A program made the translations under genes and the position numbers. Below, piece after piece: positions 47,657 through 56,541 of a stretch of DNA of 64,000 bases. Below the pieces are notes generated by a model, which was given only the letters and a program-made list of their open reading frames with translations, was not told where the DNA came from and did no database searches. Origin of the DNA: Lentilactobacillus kosonis (lineage in GTDB: Bacteria > Bacillota > Bacilli > Lactobacillales > Lactobacillaceae); NCBI RefSeq assembly GCF_003864335.1, contig NZ_BEXA01000003.1:62001-126000 (forward strand). Reading direction: 5' to 3'. Within the stretch, counting starts at the first letter, position 1, and every line of letters starts with the position of its first letter.

Positions 47657-48951
47657 TTGGAAACTATTAGAATCATCGATTCACCAAAACATGTTAACGA
47701 AATTGTTAAAATCGGCGTTTGGGTCACTAACAAACGAAGTAGCGGCAAAATCGCCTTTCTCCAACTTCGAGACGGTAGTGGTTTCTTCCAAGGAGTTGTG
47801 TTAAAAAATAACATTTCCGAAGAAAAATTCACCCAGGCCAAAGAACTCCGTCAAGAAACCAGCTTATATGTGACTGGTGAAATTCATGAGGATAAGCGAT
47901 CTCATTTCGGATATGAAATCCAAATTAATGATTTTGAAATTGTTGGCGAAAGTGAAGATTACCCCATCACTCCTAAAGAACATGGAATTGATTTTTACTA
48001 GATCATCGTCATCTCTGGCTACGGTCAAGTAAACCTAACGCTATTATGAAGATTAGAAACGAAGTTCTCCATGCGGCCAATGAATTCTTCTATCAGCAAG
48101 GATTCACTAAATTTGACGCGCCAATCCTAACTGGTTCAGCTCCTGAAGGTACGACCGAGTTATTTGAAACCGACTACTTCGGTAAAAACGCCTACCTCTC
48201 TCAAACTGGGCAACTTTACGGTGAAGCTGGTGCCATGGCCTTAGGTAAAATTTACACCCTCGGACCAACCTTTAGAGCTGAAAAATCCAAAACTCGTCGT
48301 CATTTAACCGAATTTTGGCAACTCGAACCAGAAATGGCTTGGTGGCATCAAGACCAGAGCTTGGAACTTCAAGAACAAATGGTTGCTTATTTGGTTCAGG
48401 CTGTGATTGATAATTGTCAACCAGAATTAAAAATCTTGGATCGCGATGTTGACGTCCTCAAGAAGTACACTCAGCTACCTTATCCTCGTATCTCTTACGA
48501 TGACGCAATTAAGTTACTCCAAGACAATGACTTTGATGTTAAATGGGGAATTGACTTTGGTTCGCCAGAAGAAACTTTCTTGGCCAACCACTTCGATAAA
48601 CCAGTCTTCGTTATGAATTACCCTAAAGATATTAAGGCGTTTTATATGCAACCACATCCAACCAGAGACGATTTAGTTGTCTGTGCCGACTTGCTTGCTC
48701 CTGAAGGCTACGGTGAAATCATCGGTGGTTCTGAACGTTCTGCTGATTACGATTACATCTTAGGTCGCTTAAAGGAGACGGGCCAAGACTTAAGCAACTA
48801 CGAATGGTACCTTGATTTATTAAGATATGGCGCCGTTCCTCATTCAGGATTTGGAATGGGCCTCGAAAGATTTCTAACTTGGATTACCCTTCAAGACCAC
48901 CTACGTGAAGTCATTCCCTTCCCAAGAATGTTAAATCGCTTAAATCCATAA
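47657..48951 (+). CDS. asnS: Asparaginyl-tRNA synthetase, 1-base deletion
   Basis: This class IIb synthetase charges tRNA-Asn. The start is a TTG at 47657 ([20 protein letters not shown]) with an AGGAGG ribosome binding site. The N-terminal OB fold binds the anticodon. After KEHGIDF the frame stops because the T-run at 47992-47996 has five rather than six T residues. Repaired, it reads [20 protein letters not shown] into the catalytic domain. Motif 2 is [20 protein letters not shown] and motif 3 is [15 protein letters not shown]. Repaired length is 431 residues. It follows asnA, so synthesis and use of asparagine are co-regulated. Confidence 0.94.
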
Positions 48952-48952
48952 T

Positions 48953-49000
48953 AAAAAACCGCTGATTACTTTCTTTCTCGCTAGTAATCAACGGTTTTTA
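48953..49000 (+). terminator. Terminator after asnS
   Basis: A stem AAAAACCG-TGATTAC with GTAATCA-CGGTTTTT around a 14-base loop, just after the asnS stop. Confidence 0.85.
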
Positions 49001-49041
49001 TTATGGTAAGCTTTAGTGAAACTATCTTTAGGAGGAAGCAT

Positions 49042-49167
49042 ATGAGAGATAAATACGCTACCGCCACTGCTGTGCTCCACATTATTAGTGGAGCCCTGCT
49101 TACCATTAGTGGTGCCACACTGCTCGCTTCAGGCATCGTCCAAGCCAGCAAACCAAATACAAAATAA
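49042..49167 (+). CDS. Small membrane protein, 41 residues
   Basis: A short frame starting MRDKYATATAVLHIISGALL and continuing TISGATLLASGIVQASKPNT, ending in K. It has an excellent AGGAGG ribosome binding site seven bases before the ATG and its own terminator directly after the stop, so it is likely to be translated. A single hydrophobic segment (residues 10-35, rich in small residues) suggests a membrane peptide. I recognise no family. It lies between the asnS terminator and the converging MerR gene; its promoter is not clear. Type I toxin or small regulatory membrane peptide are possibilities only. Confidence 0.62.
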   Translation: MRDKYATATAVLHIISGALLTISGATLLASGIVQASKPNTK

Positions 49168-49171
49168 CGCA

Positions 49172-49198
49172 GACGTCCTGCCATTTGGTAGGACGTTT
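49172..49198 (+). terminator. Terminator after the 41-residue protein gene
   Basis: ACGTCCT-CCA pairs with TGG-AGGACGT, then TTTT. It begins a few bases after the stop codon and also separates the gene from the converging MerR gene. Confidence 0.75.
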
Positions 49199-49201
49199 TG
49201 C

Positions 49202-49669
49202 TTAATCAGCTTTGATTGTTTGCTTAGCCAATTCCATTTGATATCTTTCATGCTCTTTGGCGTCAACTTGAGTCGTGCCTGGAATAAAGTGAATCGATTC
49301 GGTTCCCGCCTCAGCAGCAGTTTGATAATACCACTTCTTCCACCGCAGAAACGCCAAATTAGCCTCAAGTTCTTTAATCTGCTGTTCTAATTGGTCTTCT
49401 TGATCTTCCATAAAAGCTAATCGCTGATTAAGTGTAATATCGCCTTCCATACACCAGTCAATAAATTTACCGATCTCTTTTATTTTAATACCAGACATCT
49501 TTAGACAATTAATCACTTCAATATATCCTAAATCATCGTCAGTAAATTGACGCCGACCAGCAGCATCCCGCTTCGCAAATGGCAATAATCCTTCTTTATC
49601 ATAGTACCGAATTGCGTCAGCTGATACGTTCATTTGTTTTGCGATATCGCCCACTGAATATTTTTTCAT
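49202..49669 (-). CDS. MerR-family regulator of the adjacent SDR gene
   Basis: The 155-residue protein has the MerR N-terminal HTH (MKKYSVGDIAKQMNVSADAI then RYYDKEGLLPF) and a long C-terminal dimer coiled coil. There is no cysteine cluster for metals. The ATG at 49669 has an AAGGAGA ribosome binding site and drops a 10-residue upstream extension. It is divergent from the short-chain dehydrogenase gene, and a textbook MerR promoter with a 19-base spacer lies between them. The type resembles aldehyde-responsive AdhR-like regulators, but the effector is unknown. Confidence 0.9.
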   Translation of the reverse strand: MKKYSVGDIAKQMNVSADAIRYYDKEGLLPFAKRDAAGRRQFTDDDLGYIEVINCLKMSGIKIKEIGKFIDWCMEGDITLNQRLAFMEDQEDQLEQQIKELEANLAFLRWKKWYYQTAAEAGTESIHFIPGTTQVDAKEHERYQMELAKQTIKAD

Positions 49670-49678
49670 ACTTTCTCC

Positions 49679-49709
49679 TTGACTTGGAGTTAACTCCAAC
49701 TGATAGACT
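49679..49709 (+). promoter_or_regulatory. MerR-type promoter with 19-base spacer
   Basis: TTGACT (49679-49684) and TAGACT (49704-49709) are 19 bases apart, too far for normal sigma-A use. The spacer holds the perfect palindrome TGGAGTTAACTCCA. This is the classic MerR arrangement in which the regulator twists the DNA to align both hexamers. It faces the SDR gene. Confidence 0.9.
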
Positions 49710-49740
49710 GAATTATATCATATCCAAAGGAGAAATTATT

Positions 49741-50471
49741 ATGACAAAACCATTAATCGTTATTACCGGTGCCAGCTCTGGCTTTGGTGCTGAAATCGCT
49801 AAACTTTTCAATGCGGCTGGCTACCCAGAATTATTACTAGGCCGGCGGACAGAGAAGATTACCTCACTACCATTAAACTTCGATCAAGTAATGGTCGAGG
49901 CAGTGGATGTAACCGACCAAGAACAATTTAAAGCTGCTATTACTAAAGCCGAAGCAAAATTTGGCCCAGTTGATTTATTAGTAAATAATGCCGGCGTAAT
50001 GCTATTGGGCAACGTTCAAACTCAATCATCTAAGGAATGGCAACAAATGCTTGATACCAACGTAATGGGTGTGCTAAACGGTACTCAAATCGTTCTTTCC
50101 GGAATGGTGGCTCGTGAACATGGAACCATTATCAACATGTCATCATTAGCTGGTAAGAAGACCTTCGTTAACCACGCTGCCTACGTCGCATCAAATTCGG
50201 CGTTCATGGTCTTAGCGAAACCATTCGGGAGGAAGTTTCTGGTAGCAACGTTCGAATTTCATTAGTTGCCCCGGGAGCTGCTGAAACCGAATTATTAACT
50301 CACGTTACTGACGAAAACGCTTTGACTGACTACAATGCTTGGAAGGATACCATGGGCGGAATTACCCTTGATCCAGTCCATGTGGCCGAATCAGTTAAAT
50401 TCATTTATGATATGCCACAAGAAGTTAACATTCGTGAAGTAGATATTGCCGCTACTCGTCAAGATTCATAA
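49741..50471 (+). CDS. Short-chain dehydrogenase/reductase, 1-base deletion
   Basis: This is an NAD(P)-dependent oxidoreductase of the YdfG-like group. The 243-residue repaired protein starts MTKPLIVITGASSGFGAEIA, with the TGxxxGxG cofactor loop, then NNAGV near residue 83, the catalytic serine in NMSSLAG near 138 and tyrosine in AAYVASK near 150. The lysine of YxxxK is restored only by adding one A at 50193-50195; as read the frame shifts to a stop at 50265. The rest reads SLVAPGAAETELLTHV. An AAAGGAG ribosome binding site precedes the ATG. Controlled by the adjacent MerR protein. Confidence 0.9.
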
Positions 50472-50483
50472 TTTATACCACAT

Positions 50484-50519
50484 AAAAACTCCAGATAGGA
50501 TATCCTGTCTGGAGTTTTG
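50484..50519. terminator. Terminator between SDR and pepN
   Basis: AAAACTCCAGA and its near-complement TCTGGAGTTTT with an AGGA/TCCT inner pair. Converging genes end on both sides, so it serves both. Confidence 0.85.
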
Positions 50520-50530
50520 CGTTACATAAT

Positions 50531-53066
50531 TTATTTAACTGAATCAGCAACCGCTGCGTTAACAGCTACCTTTTCAGCTTCAACCAAGTTGACTCTAGTT
50601 TCGATGATATGAATGTCCATTTCAATTTCTCGAGTTAATCCGGGCGTATTTAACTTTGGTTCAAAGAATTCTTTAAATTCAGATAGTCTTGATGAGGTTT
50701 TAAATACCCGTGAAGTAACCGTAATAAAGGTTGCGAATTCCATATCACCACCCACGGTATCCTCTAACCACTGCCAATCTTTTCTAATCCAATCCCAATC
50801 AGCTTGTTGGCCATCATCATTAGATAACACACCAGCGTACCAACCACGAAGATCTTGGGGCTTGATAGTTCCTGCATCTTCAAACTTATCGACGATTTTA
50901 GCAATTAGTTTTTGATCAGGGGTACTAGTTAACGCTGCTCTGATATCGGCTTTGTAGCTGGCGTCAGAAGTTTGCACATAGGTACTCAATAGTTCATCAA
51001 ATAATGATTCACTACCATAATTCTTAATTTCATTTCTTAATACAAAAGCCCGCACATCCGCTGGTAATGCATCTAAGTGATCACGATTATCGATAAATAA
51101 TTTATGCGCAGCTGCAATTGAATCGGCATTCTTAGCGTACAATGATGCGCTTAAAACATATGGCCGAGTCAATTGATCATCATTAGACTCACCAGCTTTT
51201 AATTGCCAACCTAACCGAGCAACTTGATTCTTACTTAACTTATCATATAACTTACGTAAGGTTGCTTCTTCATCTGAATCTGGTGTCACAAATTTCCGTA
51301 AGTCACCAGCGATTTGGTACAAGATTGCATTAACAATGTTTGACTTACTGTCCGCAAAATTAGCTAACAATGGCACGATGCTAGCATAAGAGATTTGGCG
51401 ACCTTCAGCCAATAAGCGTAAGTCTTGTAACACTTGAAGCTGATCAATTGGAGCTAAGCTGGTAGCACTAGCTAAAATGTCGTTAAGTAACGTTTCATCA
51501 TACTTCACAATGAAGTGAGAATTGTTACCAACGTTAATTCTAAATGGTTTCCCATTTTGTTGGCGCAATTTTGAGTAATTACCAAGATTAATTGTCTTAT
51601 CTGCAAAAATTTCGGGAGCAATTTCGTAATTACTGTTAAGTGGAATCTGCCATTGCCGGCCAGCTTCTTTACCCTCACCAATGAAGAACTGTTGTTGTGA
51701 AAGCACTAAATCACCATTTTCAACTTTAGCTTCCACAACTGGATACCCAGGTTGTTCCAGCCATGAATTCATAATGCTTCCAACATCTAATCCGGAAGCA
51801 TCCCCCAAGAGCAGCCCATAGGTCTGATCCCTTGGCATTATCGAATTTATGCGCAGCAAAGTAATTCTTTAATCCCGCTCTTAAATTATCGTCACCTAAT
51901 AATGCCCGCACCATAACTAACATTCTGGCACCTTTGGCATAAACGATAGCTGGATCGAATAACGCATCAATTTCAGCTGGGTTACTAACCTCAACGTGAA
52001 CTGGTTGAACCCCATCAGTTGCATCCCTTTGTAAAGCCATTGGTGCATCTGAAGTTTGGAATAATTCCCAAATATGCCAGTCAGGTTCAATGGCATCAAT
52101 TGAAACATATTCCATCATGTTAGCAAAACTTTCGTTTAACCATAGGTCGTCCCACCACTTCATGGTTACCAGATCACCAAACCATTGATGAGCTAGTTCA
52201 TGAGCGATTACTGTTGCCACCACTTGTTTAGTTTCAAGGGCGGTATTATCAGGATCTAACAATAAATAAGCTTCTCGGTAAGTTACTAATCCCCAGTTTT
52301 CCATGGCCCCGGCTGAAAAGTCAGGTAATGCTAATTGCCAAGAATGTGGTAGTGGATATGGAGTTTGGTAAAAGTCCTCGTAAAATTCAATTGATCGCTT
52401 AGCGATGTCTAAGGCAAAGTCTAATTCATTGGCTTTATGAGCCTTAGTAGCAAAGACCCCAACTTTAACCCCGCTCTTAGTGGTTGTGGTTTTGCTTTGT
52501 AGATCACCAAAGGCAAATGCAATTAGGTAAGTTGACATTCTTACTGTGGTATCAAAGTAGTGAACGCCAGCTTCTTCCTTAATTTCTGGCATGTTGGCCA
52601 AGATGGTCTCACCTGCTTGCTCGTCAAACTTAATTGCAAGATCAAAGGTTGCCTTGGCTTCTGGCTCATCAACTGATGGAAATGCCTGGCGGGCGAACGT
52701 GGTTTCAAATTGCGTACCGATGATTTGTTTCTTTTCGCCGTCAACTTCATAATATGAAGGATAAATTCCCATCATACTGTCAGTCAATTTGGCACTATAC
52801 GAAATGGTAACTTTAATAGCCCCTGTCGTACCCGCTTCAACGTAAAATGCATCGTTAGCGTCATCCTTAGTGAAGTTAACTGGATTACCGTCTACTTCGA
52901 CCCGTTCAATATTTAAAAATTTTTGATGAAGTGAGATTCTTTCTGATTCAGCTTTTCCGGTAATCGTCGTTTTACCACTGAATTGTTTTTGTTTACGATT
53001 AATATCTAAATAAATATCATAATGTTCTGGTTGGAATGTCTCATAAAAATGGGTTATTGCAGTCAT
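50531..53066 (-). CDS. pepN: Aminopeptidase N, 1-base insertion
   Basis: This M1 zinc metallopeptidase removes N-terminal residues from peptides, central to peptide use in lactobacilli. The start at 53066 gives MTAITHFYETFQPEHYDIYL. Motifs are GAMEN (near residue 248), HELAHQWFGD (near 285, zinc ligands) and NESFANMMEY. Near 51802-51806 the run has five rather than four bases (plus strand CCCCC), which shifts SDLWAALGDASGLDVGSIMN out of frame. With one base removed the protein is 844 residues, the family's length. It is a single-gene unit with a bidirectional terminator after it. Confidence 0.95.
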
Positions 53067-53236
53067 GAGTATCTCCTTAGCTTTATTAGAATTACCCTCA
53101 TTATACCAACATTTGATCGGAGTGCTAAAATTTTGGGCTATTTTAATTAGCAATCTTTTAAGAATTAACGCTCCTGTTAAGATTACAACCAAATCTGCTA
53201 TGATATCTATAACATCAACAGAACGGAGTAATTAAA

Positions 53237-53652
53237 ATGAAAAAGTCTGACTGCATCTTTTGCCAACTAACTAATATTCCAATTGTGTTAGAGAACGAAT
53301 TAGCCGTGGCCTTTTGGGACATCCACCCAGTTAGGAAGGGACACCTATTAGTTGTTTTAAAGGACCATAAACAAAACTACTTTGAACTTGATCAATCCGA
53401 AATTTTAGCCATGGACGATTTAGTTCGTCGGGGTAAACAACTAATCGATTCCAAATACTCGCCCACTGGTTACAATATTGGAATTAACGTTGGTGAAGAT
53501 GCGGGACAAACCGTCATGCACTGCCATTTTCACTTGATTCCGAGATATCCGGGAGACGTGAAAATCCCGCCGGGGGTATTCGGAATATGCTTCCCCAAGC
53601 AATTAATAAAATAAAAAAAAGCAAAACATCACTTCTTTTAAGGTTCCCTTAA
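53237..53652 (+). CDS. HIT-family nucleotide hydrolase, 1-base deletion
   Basis: HIT proteins hydrolyse nucleoside phosphoramidates and dinucleotides. The catalytic triad motif VMHCHFHLIPRY near residue 92-103 has the H-x-H-x-H form. The N-terminus MKKSDCIFCQLTNIPIVLEN carries a CxxC pair that binds zinc in some members. After PGDVK the frame is off by one because the A-run at 53561-53564 lacks a base. Repaired, it reads NPAGGIRNMLPQAINKIKKS to a stop at 53652, giving about 138 residues. The exact C-terminus is less sure. Confidence 0.85.
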
Positions 53653-53695
53653 ACAACATTCGCTATTCTAATAACAATACAAAAAAGGAAAGCGG

Positions 53696-53965
53696 GTGTT
53701 TGAGATGTCAGTTCTATTAGATGATAAAAAAATCTCGAAAAATATTGTGGCTGGACAACCAGTTAAGGTGTTCTACCCATTTGTAATTGTTAAAACAGAA
53801 ACCGGAAAAATGGTCAAAGTTAATCTATCAAGTGGCGAAAAAAGTGACTCAATGTTTTGGGAAGTCATGCAGCGAATTTTAGACTCTAAGGTATGGATTC
53901 CCATCGGCAAACATTACCACCAAATTTTAGATAACGGCTGGGAAGCTACGGCTGATCCAGTATAA
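53696..53965 (+). CDS. Hypothetical protein, 89 residues
   Basis: A GTG start at 53696 has an AAAGGA ribosome binding site six bases ahead; an in-frame ATG at 53705 is the alternative. The protein is soluble and beta-rich, with VKVFYPFVIVKTETGKMVKV near residue 23 and ILDSKVWIPIGKHYHQILDN near 61. I recognise no family. It follows the HIT gene by about 40 bases and may share its transcript; a terminator follows at once. Confidence 0.55.
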   Translation: MFEMSVLLDDKKISKNIVAGQPVKVFYPFVIVKTETGKMVKVNLSSGEKSDSMFWEVMQRILDSKVWIPIGKHYHQILDNGWEATADPV

Positions 53966-53970
53966 AAATA

Positions 53971-54007
53971 AAAATGATCTCCGCAACTAACTTGCGGGGA
54001 TCATTTT
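53971..54007. terminator. Bidirectional terminator at 54.0 kb
   Basis: AAAATGATC-CCGCAA with TTGCGG-GATCATTTT and a five-base loop. It lies between the 89-residue protein gene and the converging rhodanese-like gene. Confidence 0.88.
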
Positions 54008-54022
54008 ATATTTAAATTACAA

Positions 54023-54391
54023 TTATTTAGCCGGCTCCAATGGTAATTTCATACCCTTCCAGCCTTCCAAGGCGCCAGCTAATTCAAATGCTTTGAATTC
54101 GTGAGATAACAACATCAACAAAGCGGTCTTACCAAGAGTTGTTCCACCAGTCCAGTCATAAACCACGTAAGTCTTATCATGGTCTAATTCATCAAGATGA
54201 TCAGCAAGATCCTTAGCAGCAATTGGTAGTGCACCTTTAATTTGGTCACCCTTAACTTGCTTAGGTGCATTCCGAACATCCAATACAACGATGTCAGAGT
54301 CATCGGGGTTCTTGAGACTTTCAAGAACCTTAAAGTGGTCAATGTATAAGCTTAAGTATGTTTCTAGTAATTCAATCTTTTTAGTTTCCAT
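54023..54391 (-). CDS. Rhodanese-like protein lacking the active-site cysteine
   Basis: The 122-residue protein has the rhodanese fold: DIVVLDVRNAPKQVKGDQIK near residue 35 and GALPIAAKDLADHLDELD near 55. At the active-site loop, where C-x-x-G-x-R/T is expected, it reads VVYDWTGGTTLGKTALLMLL, with aspartate and tryptophan and no cysteine. Sulfur transfer is therefore unlikely, and a binding or regulatory role is the inference. The start METKKIELLETYLSLYID at 54391 has a GGGAG ribosome binding site. It overlaps the 3' end of marR and shares its promoter. Confidence 0.85.
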   Translation of the reverse strand: METKKIELLETYLSLYIDHFKVLESLKNPDDSDIVVLDVRNAPKQVKGDQIKGALPIAAKDLADHLDELDHDKTYVVYDWTGGTTLGKTALLMLLSHEFKAFELAGALEGWKGMKLPLEPAK

Positions 54392-54899
54392 TATTTTCAT
54401 TCTCCCTATTAACTAACAATTTCTGTAGTAAATAACTAAATTGGAACTGTTCGTCATTCGTTAGCCGGCTAAATAACCGATTAACGAAATCAAAATTGGC
54501 CGGTAAAAAATGATCTAATAACTCGTCTCCGTGATCAGTGATGCGAATAATTGAGCTTCTTTGGTCAATTTCCGATGCCAGCTTAACAATCATTCCATCC
54601 GCAACCATTCCGCGAATCAACTTACTGGCTGTAGCCTTGGTGGATGATAACTTCTGGGCAATCAGCGATGGACTCAACCCATTGTCACCTGCTCGGCGCA
54701 AAAACATCAATATTAAAAATCTAGATTCAGATAGATGATGATCTTGTAGCAAATCAGCATATGCGCCATCAATTTCACTGTACACTCTTTGAAACGTAAT
54801 AAATGATAATACGTTGTCAGGTTCACTATTGGCAACCTGTTGATTCATTTCTTTAATTCTCTCAATACTGGGAACATCTGAAAAATCATATGGCTCCAT
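54381..54899 (-). CDS. MarR-family regulator of the rhodanese-like gene
   Basis: The 172-residue protein has the MarR winged helix: LSESRFLILMFLRRAGDNGL, PSLIAQKLSSTKATASKLIR (recognition helix) and the wing KLASEIDQRSSIIRITDHGD. The start MEPYDFSDVPSIERIKEMNQ at 54899 follows a GAGG ribosome binding site. Its stop overlaps the rhodanese-like gene. A perfect palindrome TTAGCCGGCTAA lies just after its promoter -10 and, unusually, again inside its own coding region (54461-54472). It is probably autoregulated. Confidence 0.9.
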   Translation of the reverse strand: MEPYDFSDVPSIERIKEMNQQVANSEPDNVLSFITFQRVYSEIDGAYADLLQDHHLSESRFLILMFLRRAGDNGLSPSLIAQKLSSTKATASKLIRGMVADGMIVKLASEIDQRSSIIRITDHGDELLDHFLPANFDFVNRLFSRLTNDEQFQFSYLLQKLLVNRENENNGN

Positions 54900-54921
54900 T
54901 TTGCACCTCACATTATTTTGA

Positions 54922-54965
54922 TTAGCCGGCTAACTAAATATAACACAGGTTAATTTTGGACGCAA
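54922..54965 (-). promoter_or_regulatory. Promoter and operator of marR-rhodanese unit
   Basis: TTGCGT (54960-54965), a 17-base spacer and TATATT (54937-54942) with an extended -10 TG, on the minus strand. Four bases downstream lies the 12-base palindrome TTAGCCGGCTAA (54922-54933), a likely MarR operator covering the start site. Confidence 0.75.
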
Positions 54966-55063
54966 CTATAAATAAAAGTTTTTATGCTAAGGTATAATCT
55001 CCAGTAAATCCGCTAAATTCATTATTTATTCACGAAGTAGTTTCCTGAATAAATGTTTTAGTA

Positions 55064-55100
55064 TTGACAACTGAATTATGTAGTTTAGAATACTACATAA
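55064..55100 (+). promoter_or_regulatory. degV promoter overlapped by an inverted repeat
   Basis: A perfect TTGACA (55064-55069), a 16-base spacer and TAGAAT (55086-55091). A nine-base inverted repeat TTATGTAGT/ACTACATAA (55076-55100, seven-base centre) covers the -10, so a repressor could block this promoter. The regulator is not identified. Confidence 0.7.
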
Positions 55101-55129
55101 TTATTAAAACTAGATTCAGGAGATACATT

Positions 55130-55981
55130 ATGCAACCTAAAATTGGATTATTAGTCGACTCTGCCTTAGATATTCCTTCAGAAGTAGCAGTCCAAGATAA
55201 CGTAGAAATCGTACCTTTAGTAGTGACTGTCAAGGATTCAGAATTTCTTGATCGGGAGACTATTACCCCAGACGAAGTTTATCACTGGATGGATCAGGAT
55301 ATCGTGCCTAAGACGGCCAGCCCCACAATTGAATTAGTTTCAAATTCAATCGCTAAATTAACTGCTAAAGGTTTCAAAGAAATCATTGCTATTACAATTT
55401 CAAGTGGTCTTTCCGTAACGAACAATGTCTTTAAACAGGCCACTGTGTTATATCCGGATATTAGCATTACTGTAATTGATTCAAAAAACATTGGGATTGG
55501 TGGTGGATTAATTGCCACTTACGCGGAAGATTTAATTAATAATCAGCAATCTTTCGGTCGAATAATCAAGGCCGTTAATCAGTCGGTTGCCAAAAGTCAC
55601 GTATATTTTTACATTCCGTCATTAAAATATTTACGACTTGGTGGTAGAATTGGACGAGTAGCAGGAATAGTTGGTTCAGCACTAAGTATTAAGCCAATCA
55701 TTTCTTGTAACCCAGAAGGAATCTATTATCCGGTTGCTAAGGCTCGATCCGAGAAAAAAGCAATCGATAAGTTAGTAAATCTCGCATTAGACGATACTCG
55801 GGGACATTCCCAAATTAGAGTTGCCGTTGCCCAAGGAGCTGATCCCGAATTAATGCAGACAGTCACTGAAATGATTCGTTCTCAGTTACCAAACCAGTTT
55901 GTCTATAATGGCGATGTATCTCCTGCCTTGGGAGTTCATACAGGTCCTGGCTTAGTGGGCATTGCCGTACAAATTGATTAA
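55130..55981 (+). CDS. DegV-family fatty acid-binding protein
   Basis: DegV/FakB proteins hold a fatty acid and present it to the kinase FakA. The 283-residue protein starts MQPKIGLLVDSALDIPSEVA and has the family signature TASPTIELVSNSIAK near residue 63, ITISSGLSVTNNVFKQA near 90 and GGRIGRV near 170. The ATG at 55130 has a CAGGAG ribosome binding site; the longer frame from 55064 starts inside the promoter and is rejected. The DUF1836 gene follows in the same direction. Confidence 0.9.
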   Translation: MQPKIGLLVDSALDIPSEVAVQDNVEIVPLVVTVKDSEFLDRETITPDEVYHWMDQDIVPKTASPTIELVSNSIAKLTAKGFKEIIAITISSGLSVTNNVFKQATVLYPDISITVIDSKNIGIGGGLIATYAEDLINNQQSFGRIIKAVNQSVAKSHVYFYIPSLKYLRLGGRIGRVAGIVGSALSIKPIISCNPEGIYYPVAKARSEKKAIDKLVNLALDDTRGHSQIRVAVAQGADPELMQTVTEMIRSQLPNQFVYNGDVSPALGVHTGPGLVGIAVQID

Positions 55982-56003
55982 ACCTGTAAAGGAGCGATGC
56001 TTG

Positions 56004-56504
56004 GTGTCAAACCCTAATTCACAGACACCCCAGTTGCCACTATGGCATGAATTACCAAATTTTAGTTTGCATTTGGATCAAGTCATTGACATTACTAACA
56101 CATATGTAGAACCAATTGTTGGTGAGAGACTAACAAAGACCATGATGCACAACTATTTTAAATCCGGCGTTTTAGTGTCACCGCAAGGAAAACTATATGG
56201 CCAGATTCAATTGGCCGGTGCAATCATTGTTGACTTATTAAAGAAGATTTTTACTCTCAGCGAGATTTCAGCTGGATTAAAAATCATGCTCAAAGACACA
56301 TCGCCTCAGACTGCTTACGACACTTTTGTAAATATCTTTAATGAACAGGCCAGTCGAGAATCGCTTAGTTCAAAAGCGCTAACCAACTTGGATATTGAAA
56401 CTGCCACCCCAATTATTCAGATGGAATATGCGGCAGTGGAATCAATTCTGTTCTGGTTGGACTCACGGAAAATTTTATATGATAATATCGATGCAGAAGT
56501 ATAA
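56004..56504 (+). CDS. DUF1836 protein
   Basis: The 166-residue protein has a MerR-like N-terminal helix-turn-helix feel (LTKTMMHNYFKSGVLVSPQG near residue 48) and belongs to the Firmicutes DUF1836 family, function unknown, probably DNA-binding. It starts at GTG 56004 (MSNPNSQTPQLPLWHELPNF) with GGAG nine bases ahead; the adjoining TTG at 56001 is equally possible. It lies 22 bases after degV, so the two are likely one operon. Confidence 0.82.
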   Translation: MSNPNSQTPQLPLWHELPNFSLHLDQVIDITNTYVEPIVGERLTKTMMHNYFKSGVLVSPQGKLYGQIQLAGAIIVDLLKKIFTLSEISAGLKIMLKDTSPQTAYDTFVNIFNEQASRESLSSKALTNLDIETATPIIQMEYAAVESILFWLDSRKILYDNIDAEV

Positions 56505-56540
56505 AAAAGGAACGGCCCTTATATGGGCCGTTCCTTTTTT
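56503..56540. terminator. Bidirectional terminator after DUF1836
   Basis: A 12-base stem (AAGGAACGGCCC and complement) with A- and T-runs on either side, starting at the DUF1836 stop. Confidence 0.92.
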
Positions 56541-56541
56541 A

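Noticed and set aside
49579-49740. Longer N-terminus for the SDR protein
   Set aside because: The frame is open upstream but crosses the divergent MerR gene and promoter. The ATG at 49741 has the ribosome binding site and the family start.
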